Source: a candidate division CSSED10-310 bacterium
GTDB lineage: Bacteria; CSSED10-310; JAFGJC01
Assembly (NCBI GenBank): GCA_016929305.1
Contig: JAFGJC010000462.1
Coordinates: 1 to 28,519 of the forward strand
Length of the DNA stretch: 28,519 nt
Direction of reading: 5' to 3'
Shown here: piece after piece, positions 16,197 through 24,359 of the stretch
Numbering within the stretch: position 1 is the stretch's first letter
Layout of the letters: each line of letters opens with the position of its first letter
Notes under the pieces: generated by a model
Told to the model about the DNA's origin: nothing
Database searches by the model: none
Seen by the model: only the letters and a program-made list of their open reading frames with translations
Program-made: the position numbers and the translations under genes

Positions 16197-17450
16197 TCAT
16201 ATTTCAATAAATGTTTCATGAAGCGCAATTAATGCGGATTTTACTTGGTGCGATGGTATCAATGCTGAAATTGTTGCATGGGAATCAACGGTTTGTAAGA
16301 CCGGTACATTTGCATTCAACAAACATCGGGCGAATTTAGCCATTACACCTTTAATACCATGCATTCCAGCACCGACGATAGAGACTTTCGAGCAATGCTT
16401 TCGAACAATCGTTTTGAAGCCGAGTTTACTCAGTTTTGTAACAATCTGCTGGGTATGGATAACCGGTATGGTGAAACGGACCATCTGCTCTACCAATGTG
16501 AACATATCCATACTCACGCCAGCATCTGCAACTGTTTCATACACGCGAGTGGATTGTTCCAGGTATTTAGAAGCATCCAGAGCTACCGTCAACTGATCCA
16601 CTTCTGCACCCGAAGCAACGGCAGTGATGACAGCTCGCGTTTCAACAGGAACTATCGGTAAAATTACCGTTCCCTGCTCCGGACCGCCAATTCGTTTGAC
16701 CTGAAGATGTATTTTTTGTGAGGCAGCTATTTCTGCAGCTCTCGGATGCAGTACACGAGCACCTTCCCAAGCCATTTGCCGAATATCTTCTGCATGAATT
16801 TCGTTTAAAATTCGAGCATTTGGAACTGTTTTGGGATCTGCAGAAAAGATACCATCCGTATCCGTATAGATCTCTGTTGTTTCAGCATGTAAAGCGCAGG
16901 CAAGAGCTACTGCCGAAGTGTCCGAACCACCCCGTCCCAGCGTTGTTAAACAACCAGATTGTGAGATTCCTTGAAATCCCGCTATAACTACAGTTTCAAT
17001 TCCGGAAAGATCTGTCATAACTTGTGTTGGATTTATCCCGAGTATTCGGGCATTGCCATGTTCTTCATCTGTCACTATTCCCGCTTCGGCACCTGTTCTG
17101 GCAATCGATGATATGCCATGTTTCCGAAGCTGGGAGGCTAAGAAAACAGCGGAAATAATCTCCCCGCAAGCCATCAGAAGATCACGCTCCCGGCTTGTAC
17201 TATAATTAAGATCATCGGGAAGCAGTGACAATAATGTTTCTGTTGCATAAGGATCGCCTTTGCGTCCCATGGCGGATACAACAACAACAACCTGATATCC
17301 TTCTTCCAATGAACGACCGATGTTGTGGATTATGTTCGGAAGAAGTCTGCTGTTACCGATTGTTGTGCCACCGAATTTTTTAACAATGACCGGTTTTTTT
17401 CTTCTAATTGATGATTCGATATTCACGCTATCCGTTTGACACTCAATCAC
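16197..17450 (-). CDS. lysC: Aspartate kinase
   Basis: The 417-residue enzyme phosphorylates aspartate, the first step to lysine, threonine, methionine and diaminopimelate. The kinase domain shows VKKFGGTTIG, ARTGAEAGIVTD, TTLGRGGSDTSAVALA and YTDTDGIFSADP. Two ACT domains follow (about 285-345 and 350-417). The second contains VSIVGAGMHGIKGVMAKF and QTVDSHATISALI, closest in pattern to DapG-type aspartokinases, so feedback control is likely; the effector cannot be told. The start is uncertain: the GTG at 17450 has no convincing SD, and it begins only 29 bases after the selenocysteine tRNA, so the two may share the promoter at 17582-17610. Confidence 0.95.
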   Translation of the reverse strand: MIECQTDSVNIESSIRRKKPVIVKKFGGTTIGNSRLLPNIIHNIGRSLEEGYQVVVVVSAMGRKGDPYATETLLSLLPDDLNYSTSRERDLLMACGEIISAVFLASQLRKHGISSIARTGAEAGIVTDEEHGNARILGINPTQVMTDLSGIETVVIAGFQGISQSGCLTTLGRGGSDTSAVALACALHAETTEIYTDTDGIFSADPKTVPNARILNEIHAEDIRQMAWEGARVLHPRAAEIAASQKIHLQVKRIGGPEQGTVILPIVPVETRAVITAVASGAEVDQLTVALDASKYLEQSTRVYETVADAGVSMDMFTLVEQMVRFTIPVIHTQQIVTKLSKLGFKTIVRKHCSKVSIVGAGMHGIKGVMAKFARCLLNANVPVLQTVDSHATISALIPSHQVKSALIALHETFIEI

Positions 17451-17478
17451 TTACGATGATTCTTTACAGGAAGCTTAA

Positions 17479-17575
17479 TGGCGGGAGCGCATGGGAATCG
17501 AACCCACCAAGGACCGTTCAAGGACCCTTTGCCGGATTTGAAGTCCGGAGGCATCACCAGACACCCTCCGCTCCC
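17479..17575 (-). tRNA. selC: tRNA-Sec (anticodon UCA)
   Basis: A 97-base minus-strand gene with encoded CCA. The anticodon arm is CCGGA-CTTCAAA-TCCGG, giving UCA. Features special to tRNA-Sec are present: a long acceptor (GGGAGCGG against GCGCTCCC, seven pairs plus one G-G mismatch), a six-pair D stem (GGTGTC/GATGCC) with the small TGGT loop, and a long variable arm (about AAGGGTC/GGTCCTT with a seven-base loop). The T arm is GTGGG-TTCGATT-CCCAT and the discriminator is G, as in E. coli. The layout matches E. coli selC segment by segment. It means this organism can insert selenocysteine at UGA. Confidence 0.96.
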
Positions 17576-17581
17576 ACACTC

Positions 17582-17610
17582 AAATTACCACTATCAATGG
17601 TCCGTTTCAA
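17582..17610 (-). promoter_or_regulatory. Probable promoter of the tRNA-Sec gene
   Basis: TTGAAA (17610-17605), a 17-base spacer and TAATTT (17587-17582) on the minus strand. The expected start point, six to seven bases on, coincides with the first base of the mature tRNA at 17575. Read-through could also transcribe lysC. Confidence 0.6.
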
Positions 17611-17666
17611 TCCGAATTTCAGAGATACATATATCACTAACAGATATATTCCAATATGTTCGAAAA

Positions 17667-17894
17667 TTATTTAAAAAAATCTTTTAAAATATCTGTTATT
17701 GATATACTGGAAAAGGGGAGAATTAAGAAAAAAGAAAATAGAAACAGAACGATCAGTCCAAAGGCAAACCAAGGATAATATTTTTGATAAACAACAGCTT
17801 TTTGCTGAAGCTTCGAATTCGCGTCTGAAATCGTTATGTCATCAAAATGCGTATTTCGGTTGTACCGAAAGGATACGGTTTCCCAGTTCCTCAC
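17667..17894 (-). CDS. Small single-helix membrane protein coupled to the ABC exporter
   Basis: I do not recognise this 75-residue protein. One transmembrane helix lies at about 43-63 (FGLIVLFLFSFFLILPF), with a polar N-terminal half and a short charged tail. The start is GTG at 17894, which overlaps the ABC exporter stop codon as GTGA, so translation should be coupled. The overlap and intact frame make it likely to be real, perhaps an accessory subunit of the exporter. A shortened HlyD-type adaptor is possible but not shown. Low similarity to known families means modest confidence. Confidence 0.55.
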   Translation of the reverse strand: MRNWETVSFRYNRNTHFDDITISDANSKLQQKAVVYQKYYPWFAFGLIVLFLFSFFLILPFSSISITDILKDFFK

Positions 17895-19612
17895 GTTACT
17901 GTGCCTTTCTGGATGGTGTTTATTGTAAGTGCATCCATGTCAATAATCGCATCGCATATTCCATTAAATATTTCATGGTTGGAAGCGATAACATAGATAT
18001 GGTTCGATTTCATTTTGGTCAATTCAGCAACGATCCGTGCTGCGCAGTCTTTGCCTACGCCAGATGTTGGTTCATCGAAAAGCATAACAGGTGGTGAATG
18101 AGCGAGTGTTCGAGCAAGGCAGATCCGCTGGCGCTGACCATACGAAATGTTCTGCCCGTTTTCTTCCAAAATTGTCTTATAACCCATGGGCATTTTCATG
18201 ATATCAGCATGTATTTGTGCTTTTTTTGCAGCATCAATAATCATGTCTTCCGTAAGAAAATCATTGGCTAGACGAATATTATCAGCAATGGTTGTGTTAA
18301 AAATTACAGGAGTTTGTGACATATAGCCAATGGAATTTCTTAGCGTTTTCCAGGATATTTTTTCATAAGGCATGTTTCCCCAGAAAAGTGCACCTTCTGT
18401 TAAATCCAACCACTTGACAATACACTTGATCAATGTGGATTTTCCCGAACCACTGGATCCCTTGATTATTGTACAACTACCCGGTTTAAAAGTTATTGAT
18501 AAATCCGAGAAAATAGGGGTACAGGCATCATAAGCAAACGTGCCATTAGATATTTTTATGTGTTGATGCCCGTTAAAGATGATACTGCTGTCATCGTCAA
18601 AATCGGGTGATGCTGATAACAAAAAGTACTGCAAAAATCGCTGAATTGCTACTTTTGTTTGACCGTACTGCTGAAGCAGATGTACGGATTGTTCCAAGGG
18701 TGCCTTTAAATAAGCAAGATACATGGTAAAAGCTAGAAAACTGCCGAGTGTCAGGGTTTGCGCTACAATGATAGCATACCAGCCATAGAGTCCGAATAAG
18801 ATTTTAAATGCATGTCGGCTTAGTTGAGTTGAAACCGTATAATAGCTATTGATTAGGAGTATTTTTATCTGAGCTGTTTTTGTCGCAAGCGTAGATTTTA
18901 GAATTTCGGAAAGTGATTTGGCTTCGCTGTTCAGCAACAAGATCTCTTCAATTTTGGATACCATTTCATTTCGCTTTGCTGAAAGCACTGCTTCTAGTTG
19001 TTTTGCTGACTCACTGACATGTTCCAATTTTCTGCGAAATATGTTGGAAAGCAGCATTTCCAACGGAAGACCGATCAAGCCAAGTAGAGCCAGACGCCAA
19101 TTCATTATGAACAATATTGGTGGCAACAAAATAATATACATACAGTTTCGAAACACTTGATCGATCGTGTTTTTCACAGAAAAGACCGCTTCATTGAGAT
19201 CGCCAAATCTTGATAGGATTTCACCGGTTTGCAAGTGCTTAAAAAAATTATATTTTCGTTTAAAAAGGGATCTAGATAGTGCCAGTTGAAGTCCATTATT
19301 CAGATCTATGACGGTTAATGATGCATAAGCATTATTCAGCGTGTTCATTATTGTGCCAAATGTTGCAAATAATCCGGAAAGCAAGATGACGATGACCGCC
19401 ATTTGGAAATCTGAATTTGGCAGAGCGGTATCAATAAGGATCTTTGTAAAATAAGGAATAGGGATATAGAGAGATGTTGTAAGAATGGAAAAAAAAGAGA
19501 TTAATCCCAGTGATATCCAATAGGGACGGATAATATGTAAAAAGACTGTGAGAGGATTAGTTATTCCCTTCGATTTGGTGATATCTTCATGCGTTAGAGC
19601 CATTACCGGCAT
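17891..19612 (-). CDS. ABC exporter half-transporter (fused membrane and ATPase domains)
   Basis: The product has 573 residues. Six membrane helices (about 25-320) precede an ATPase domain (about 345-570). Walker A is GSSGSGKST (385-393), the Q-loop is YMSQTP, Walker B is PVMLFDEPTSG and the H-loop is in IASNHE. The signature motif is NISYGQRQR, with Tyr where most exporters have Gly (LSGGQ); the D-loop also deviates (SGVGKD, not SALD). There is no C39 protease domain. The layout resembles peptide or lipid exporters; the substrate is unknown. The ATG overlaps the stop of the upstream rRNA methyltransferase as TAATG. Confidence 0.9.
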   Translation of the reverse strand: MPVMALTHEDITKSKGITNPLTVFLHIIRPYWISLGLISFFSILTTSLYIPIPYFTKILIDTALPNSDFQMAVIVILLSGLFATFGTIMNTLNNAYASLTVIDLNNGLQLALSRSLFKRKYNFFKHLQTGEILSRFGDLNEAVFSVKNTIDQVFRNCMYIILLPPILFIMNWRLALLGLIGLPLEMLLSNIFRRKLEHVSESAKQLEAVLSAKRNEMVSKIEEILLLNSEAKSLSEILKSTLATKTAQIKILLINSYYTVSTQLSRHAFKILFGLYGWYAIIVAQTLTLGSFLAFTMYLAYLKAPLEQSVHLLQQYGQTKVAIQRFLQYFLLSASPDFDDDSSIIFNGHQHIKISNGTFAYDACTPIFSDLSITFKPGSCTIIKGSSGSGKSTLIKCIVKWLDLTEGALFWGNMPYEKISWKTLRNSIGYMSQTPVIFNTTIADNIRLANDFLTEDMIIDAAKKAQIHADIMKMPMGYKTILEENGQNISYGQRQRICLARTLAHSPPVMLFDEPTSGVGKDCAARIVAELTKMKSNHIYVIASNHEIFNGICDAIIDMDALTINTIQKGTVT

Positions 19613-21105
19613 TATCTCAAATCAGGCATGATCGCACTTGCAGCCTGAACGCCAGTATAGCGATGCGTGAGGAATGCAATCGTTTCGATGTGGTGTGAAT
19701 GTGGAAACAGATCGATCGGCTGAATGACCCGTATTCGAAAATCTGCTGCAACAAGCGAAGCAAGATCTCTGGCAAAGGTCGGTGGGTTACAGGAGATATA
19801 GAGCAATTTTGGGGGTTTACGCTGGACAATGGCTTGCAATACATTGCGATGAAGGCCGTTTCGCGGAGGGTCGGCAATGATGAAGTTGGCATGCCGTGCG
19901 TTCTCAGGCAAAGTGCTGAAAAAAGCACCATCATCCGCTGTTAGAAATTCTATATTGCTTAAGCCGTTTAACTCAGCATTTCTGCGTGCCATATTGCAAG
20001 CGGACTGATCACTATCCAAACCGGTCAGGGATCGAAGGTACTTACCCAGAGGGATGGAAAAAAATCCCGTTCCGCAATAAAGATCAAGCAGAATGTCATT
20101 CGCGTTTGGAGAAGTTAATTGGATGACATTACTGATAAAAGATTTCAATAAAAACCGGTTGATTTGAAAGAAAGAATTGCCATGGAGTTCAAATTGATAG
20201 GGGATAATTTGATTTGATAAAATATCTGTTCCGGCTATATCCATTTGTCCATAGCCGTCTGCTGATACACCGGCGATGGGTAAACCGGTTTCCTTGAGTT
20301 TAGTGAATAATTCTTGCTGATAGTAAACCGGTTTTTGAGCAGTCATATGAATGACTGCGGATTTTTGTTCAATATCAGTGTGAATAGTAATTGTATCGGG
20401 CAATTCTGCTGTTCCCGGAGCTGGAAGCAACGAAGTCAATGCCGGTAGAATACGATTGATGAGCGGTGCGGCAATGGGACAGTTTTCGACGCCAATCACC
20501 TCATGGGTTCCCCGTGCGTGATAACCGAGGTTCGTGCCGGAATCACTGGTTTCCAGATGAAAGGTGCAACGCAATCGATATCCATAAGTTTCCGGGGACG
20601 CGATTGGATTTCGGATTTGAGTTTCTATTTTTGCAATATTCAGGAGGACATCTCTGAGCATTTCTTGTTTGGCTTTTAATTGAGCCGTATAAACCAGATT
20701 TTGTAAACTGCATCCGCCGCACTTGCCAAACAAAGGACATTTGGGTTTTGTGCGGTTTGAGCTGGGAGCGATGATGTCAAGAAGCTGTGCTCGCACGGTG
20801 TCATTTTTCAATGAATCGATTCTGACTCGCGCCGTATCGCCAGGAACTGTCCCCTCCACAAAAACCGGTGCATTGCCATGCCGCCCAATACCTTCACCTC
20901 CAAATGCAATTTTTTCTATATAAATATCTATGATTTCACCAATGTTTAATGTTTTTTGTTTGAGTTTTTGTTTGAGCTTCTCTTCCGGTGACGGTGCAGC
21001 TTTCCCGAAAATTTTTTCTAATTGTGCGCGCTCATCAGATTTTTGAGGTGTTCCCAGTTTTTTTCTAAGTTTTTCTAATAGCTCTTCTTCATCCAAAGGA
21101 TTCAT
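19612..21105 (-). CDS. rlmD: TrmA/RlmD-family RNA (uracil-C5)-methyltransferase
   Basis: The 497-residue enzyme methylates a uracil at C5 using SAM; RlmD-type activity on 23S rRNA is most likely, though TrmA-type specificities in this family vary. An unusual, very charged N-terminal extension (about 1-52) precedes a TRAM domain (about 55-112, with IAFGGEGIGRHG). The Fe-S cluster Cys are in CPLFGKCGGC, with a fourth in ENCPI. The SAM site is LLDLYCGTGFFSIPLG, followed by IADPPRNGLH and the catalytic Cys in ISCNPPTFARDL. GGGAGG lies seven bases before the ATG. The next genes follow with overlaps, although their roles seem unrelated. Confidence 0.93.
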   Translation of the reverse strand: MNPLDEEELLEKLRKKLGTPQKSDERAQLEKIFGKAAPSPEEKLKQKLKQKTLNIGEIIDIYIEKIAFGGEGIGRHGNAPVFVEGTVPGDTARVRIDSLKNDTVRAQLLDIIAPSSNRTKPKCPLFGKCGGCSLQNLVYTAQLKAKQEMLRDVLLNIAKIETQIRNPIASPETYGYRLRCTFHLETSDSGTNLGYHARGTHEVIGVENCPIAAPLINRILPALTSLLPAPGTAELPDTITIHTDIEQKSAVIHMTAQKPVYYQQELFTKLKETGLPIAGVSADGYGQMDIAGTDILSNQIIPYQFELHGNSFFQINRFLLKSFISNVIQLTSPNANDILLDLYCGTGFFSIPLGKYLRSLTGLDSDQSACNMARRNAELNGLSNIEFLTADDGAFFSTLPENARHANFIIADPPRNGLHRNVLQAIVQRKPPKLLYISCNPPTFARDLASLVAADFRIRVIQPIDLFPHSHHIETIAFLTHRYTGVQAASAIMPDLR

Positions 21106-21133
21106 GATTAATCCTCCCGAAATACTAATATAT

Positions 21134-21163
21134 AAAAAAAAACCCCTGGATTACAGGGGTTTT
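21134..21163 (-). terminator. Rho-independent terminator after tRNA-Phe
   Basis: On the minus strand, AACCCCTG and CAGGGGTT pair around a five-base loop, followed by a run of T residues (plus-strand A run at 21134-21140). It ends the tRNA transcript eight bases beyond the tRNA. Confidence 0.9.
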
Positions 21164-21170
21164 ATTAACT

Positions 21171-21243
21171 TGCCGAGGGAGGGAGTCGAACCCCCGACGC
21201 AGGGATTTTCAGTCCCTCGCTCTACCTCCTGAGCTACCTCGGC
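21171..21243 (-). tRNA. tRNA-Phe (anticodon GAA)
   Basis: A 73-base gene. The acceptor stem GCCGAGG pairs with CCTCGGC, and the discriminator is A. The anticodon arm AGGGA-CTGAAAA-TCCCT gives GAA. The D arm contains GCTC/GAGC, and the T arm contains GTTCGAC. CCA is not encoded, unlike in the tRNA-Sec gene of the same window, so a nucleotidyltransferase must add it. Confidence 0.97.
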
Positions 21244-21274
21244 TGATTCAGAGATATTCCCGAATCACCGTGTA

Positions 21275-21303
21275 AATGTATCCATGTGATTCCGTGTTGT
21301 CAA
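21275..21303 (-). promoter_or_regulatory. Promoter of tRNA-Phe
   Basis: A consensus TTGACA (21303-21298), a 17-base spacer and TACATT (21280-21275). The short leader contains TGATTC and GAATCA arms (21244-21267) that could fold against each other before the mature 5' end. Confidence 0.7.
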
Positions 21304-21372
21304 GAACAGAATTTACACGATGAGAGCTCATATAAAAAAACAAAATATCATCAGCGAAAAGTCACGTAATGT

Positions 21373-22563
21373 TTATTTTACCTTGACGGAGGTTCCACGT
21401 TTCCCTTCTTCAAATGGTATGGATGGACGATCTTTAGGATCATATTTTCGTGACTTAGAATCGCGGTAACGTTTCTTGTAACCCGTGACCGGAATTTCCA
21501 ACTTTTTCTGTTCTGGCAAATCCGTGATAATGATCAGGTTTGTGCTGATTCGTGGATTGGTGTAATTTTTCGGCAAAATGATATCCAGGCTGTGGGTTAC
21601 ACTTGCGTTTTTGTCGTAATCGGCAACCTGTAAAAGCGGATCTTCCAAAGTGGCACTTAAGAGTTTGAATGGTTTGCCATCGGCGGATTCGATATTCACA
21701 GTGCGAGTAACTTCGGTATCCGGAACATAACTGCCAAAATATAATCTTGGTGGAGTAGCGGTCAAAGGCCCGAGAATTTCCCCAGCTAATCCCACATCAA
21801 GCTTGGGTGTTGTTGAGCTGTTGGTATAAATGAACATGTTTTCGTTGAATCGTCCAGGTTGGAGTTCTTTAGCATCCAGAGTTATCGTCATAGACAACAG
21901 CGGTTCGGTATCTTTGGGATTTGCCCTGTTATCTGAGATATCATAAGAGATTGAATTACCAAATTTTTGATCTTTAAATTCAATCTTTTCAATTTTTATC
22001 GTATCCAATTCCTTACCTTCAAACGAAAGAGTCTTTGTGGTTGGTTGCTTGCGTTCTATCCGTCCGAAATAGAGCCGTGTAGGTTTCGCGCCAAAATGGA
22101 CCTCAAGCTGCGCTTTTACTTCTAACTCAATTTGGCTGTTTTGAGGATCATTGGTATAGACGTTTATCTTTTTGCTGTTCACGCCACGTTTGCCCTTTGT
22201 GCGGAAAGTGACGTGTATTTTACCTTCCCCGCCCGGGGGAATGTCCTTGGCCGATGCCAGGACTGCCGTACATCCTCACCCAGCTTTCACACGCTCGATA
22301 ATCAAATTCACAGTTCCGCGATTGTGAAAAATAAAATCATGCTCCAGATCTACACCCGATACATGCGTGCCAAAATCATGAACGACGCTTTCAAATTCAA
22401 TTTTCGATTGTCCTTCCGTTTTGTCTGGAACTGTCTTGACAGCTTCCGCTGCCTGCACACCAATTTTATTGGTGTCTTCCGCTTGAATATTTGCGTTGAA
22501 CATACCTGGCACCATGAAAAGGATGGTGCAAAGCATGGCGAAAACCTTGAAAATTCTCATCAT
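21373..22563 (-). CDS. Secreted DUF1573 protein, candidate selenoprotein (in-frame UGA read as selenocysteine 96)
   Basis: Read through one UGA at 22278-22276, this is a single 396-residue frame. Residues about 1-28 form a signal peptide. A DUF1573 domain (about 55-150) reads VHDFGTHVSGVDLEH, RVKAG, then U96-G-C-T, then PPGGEGKIHVTFRTKGKRG and INVYTND. In DUF1573 proteins the equivalent place is A-S-C-G-C-T, so the UGA replaces exactly the first conserved Cys, and the second Cys (98) is kept. Two further beta-sandwich-like regions and a basic tail follow. The frame stays open for 300 codons after the UGA. The organism has tRNA-Sec (17479-17575). Nonsense mutation or sequence error is the alternative, but would not be expected to hit this residue. 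AAGGA precedes the ATG by eight bases. Confidence 0.85.
22225..22278 (-). promoter_or_regulatory. Candidate bacterial SECIS element following the UGA of the DUF1573 gene
   Basis: Twelve bases after the UGA (22278-22276) the mRNA can form GUCC-UGGC-AUCG-GCCA-(A)-GGAC (22263-22243), eight pairs with one bulged A. Its apical loop starts about 21 bases after the UGA, inside the distance known for bacterial SECIS. The loop AUCG lacks the G expected in its first two positions in bSECIS models. A second hairpin (UUCCCC-CGGGC-GGGGAA, 22241-22225) has a G-rich loop starting about 41 bases away. Confidence 0.55.
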
Positions 22564-22615
22564 TCCTGACTTCCTTTCTATACATTAATTTCAATCACTC
22601 CCCAATAGTTGAAAA

Positions 22616-22644
22616 TTGACCTGCTTATATTAACTCTGCTAAAT
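22616..22644 (+). promoter_or_regulatory. Candidate promoter of the amidohydrolase gene
   Basis: TTGACC (22616-22621), a 17-base spacer and CTAAAT (22639-22644), about 40 bases before the start codon. Confidence 0.4.
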
Positions 22645-22656
22645 AAGAACTTTCAA
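22628..22656 (-). promoter_or_regulatory. Candidate promoter of the DUF1573 gene
   Basis: On the minus strand, TTGAAA (22656-22651), a 17-base spacer and TTAATA (22633-22628), about 65 bases before the start codon. It overlaps the divergent candidate promoter at 22616-22644, so the two genes may compete for polymerase. Confidence 0.35.
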
Positions 22657-22682
22657 GAACCATTTTTTGAGGTAATTATAAA

Positions 22683-24284
22683 ATGAATAATGAATACTGG
22701 TTAACGAATGTAAAACGTCACCATCCTTTCCAACCCTCAAATAATGAATATGCTGTTCAGATTCAAGGAAATCGTATCGGTGATGTGCTGACAATGGATT
22801 ACATCAAAACACATGATATCACATTAAACAAAGCGATTGATTTACAAGGATCATGGATTGCCCCCGGATTTGTTGATTCTCATTTACATCTTCTTAGTTA
22901 TTGCCAGTCATTGGGGTTTTTGAAATTAGAAGGTTTAGACCGGGAACACATCGCAGAAGCTGTAAAATCCCAAACAAGCCGTCAACCCGAAAAAACCTGG
23001 ATAAAGGGGAGAGGATGGGAAATGAATAAATGGAAAGATGGCAGAGTACCGGATAAATTGATACTTGATGCTGTCAGTCCGCATCATCCCGTGGCTTTGT
23101 CATCAAAAGATGGTCATTCCCTATGGGTAAATTCCAACGCGTTAGATATTTTAAACATACAGAATAACATCCCTGATATTTCAGGGGGAGTAATCTTCAG
23201 GCGTGGTGAGACGCATGAACTTGCAGGAGTTTTTCAGGAGAATGCAGCCGACGAGGTGCTGCGAAGAATTCCTCAGGAATCCAAAGACGCTAAAACCGCA
23301 AAACTCATGCAGGGTATAAGAAATCTTCATGAACTCGGTATAACAGCTGTTCACACGTTCGATACATATGAACGTTTGATGCTGTATTCGGAATTAATAA
23401 AGGCAAAATCTCTTCGTCTCAGAGTGTTGGGATATTTCGATGTAAATGATCTAGAAACAGCGATCATTAATGAGCTGAAAACCGGTCAGGAACAGGGATA
23501 TTTTACGCTTGGTGGATTGAAATTGTATGCAGATGGTGCATTGGGTTCTCGTACGGCAGCTGTTACGGGAAATTATACCGATGAGCCTCAAAACTATGGT
23601 ACACTGATCTATTCGGAGGAAGATTTAACCGGTCATTGCGTTCAAGCAGCAGATCACCAAATTGCGACAGCAATACATGCTATCGGCGACCGGGCTGTTC
23701 AAATGAGTCTTAATGCACTTTCCACTGTCCGTTGCAAGCATTTTGATATCAGAGGACTACGGATAGAACATGCTCAGCTCATTCGTCCAGAAGATATCCG
23801 TCGATTTCGAGAGTATCAGATCGCATTATGCATACAACCCAATCATCTTCTGGCTGATATTGAGATGGTTGAACGTTACTGGACGAATCAGATCAGTAAT
23901 TTCTACCCCTATCAAAGTCTGCACCAGTCCGGCTGTTTACTCATGTTTGGATCCGATGCACCCATCGAACCTCCAGATCCGCTGTATAATATTCAGGCGG
24001 CAGTAACACGTCAGCGACTGGATGGTTATCCGAATGATCGGGGCTGGATACCTCAAGAACGATTGGATCTTCAGTCTGCCATTAATGCGACGGTTTGGCA
24101 TCCTGTATTATTCGAACGAAAACAAAATAGGCGCGGTACCATCGAAAAAGGAAAATTAGCCGACCTGGTCGTGTTATCGGGGAGTCCCTTCGATTGCAAT
24201 TTCAGGGAACTTCGAGAAATAAAGCCTGTCATGACAATTATGGATGGACAAATAGTATTTGACAGGGATTCGCGATCCGATTAA
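22683..24284 (+). CDS. YtcJ-like amidohydrolase
   Basis: The 533-residue metal-dependent hydrolase belongs to the YtcJ/amidohydrolase 3 group; substrates across the group vary and cannot be told here. The metal-binding HxH is in DSHLHLL near residue 66. Other group motifs are KGRGWEMNKW, SKDGHSLWVNSNAL, LKLYADGALGSRTA (typical Lys), IHAIGDRAV, RIEHAQLI and FGSDAPIEPPDPL with the metal Asp. The C-terminal KGKLADLVVLSGSPF closes the composite beta-sandwich. There is no signal peptide, so it is probably cytoplasmic. The SD is GAGG ten bases before the ATG. It is a single-gene unit between divergent DUF1573 and the mraZ promoter. Confidence 0.93.
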   Translation: MNNEYWLTNVKRHHPFQPSNNEYAVQIQGNRIGDVLTMDYIKTHDITLNKAIDLQGSWIAPGFVDSHLHLLSYCQSLGFLKLEGLDREHIAEAVKSQTSRQPEKTWIKGRGWEMNKWKDGRVPDKLILDAVSPHHPVALSSKDGHSLWVNSNALDILNIQNNIPDISGGVIFRRGETHELAGVFQENAADEVLRRIPQESKDAKTAKLMQGIRNLHELGITAVHTFDTYERLMLYSELIKAKSLRLRVLGYFDVNDLETAIINELKTGQEQGYFTLGGLKLYADGALGSRTAAVTGNYTDEPQNYGTLIYSEEDLTGHCVQAADHQIATAIHAIGDRAVQMSLNALSTVRCKHFDIRGLRIEHAQLIRPEDIRRFREYQIALCIQPNHLLADIEMVERYWTNQISNFYPYQSLHQSGCLLMFGSDAPIEPPDPLYNIQAAVTRQRLDGYPNDRGWIPQERLDLQSAINATVWHPVLFERKQNRRGTIEKGKLADLVVLSGSPFDCNFRELREIKPVMTIMDGQIVFDRDSRSD

Positions 24285-24323
24285 AAACAACCTCAGATTG
24301 AGCCAAATTTTCCAATAAAGATG

Positions 24324-24352
24324 TTGACATGGGTCAAATATACCCTTATATT
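24324..24352 (+). promoter_or_regulatory. Strong promoter of the mraZ operon
   Basis: A perfect TTGACA (24324-24329), a 17-base spacer and TATATT (24347-24352). Transcription should begin near 24359, right where the AGGTC repeats start. Confidence 0.75.
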
Positions 24353-24359
24353 GTTAAAT

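Noticed and set aside
21320..21340. Palindrome ATGAGAGCTCAT with an adjacent A run as a terminator for DUF1573
   Set aside because: On the minus strand the T run comes before the hairpin, so the order is wrong for a rho-independent terminator.
21373..22182. Separate gene starting at GTG 22182 downstream of the UGA
   Set aside because: It would start in the middle of the DUF1573 domain without an SD. The upstream frame continues into it without a shift, so one gene is more likely than two.
22132..22569. Plus-strand 145-codon open frame opposite the UGA region
   Set aside because: It is antisense to the DUF1573 gene, has no SD and no recognisable family. The minus strand shows signal peptide and domain matches on both sides of the UGA.
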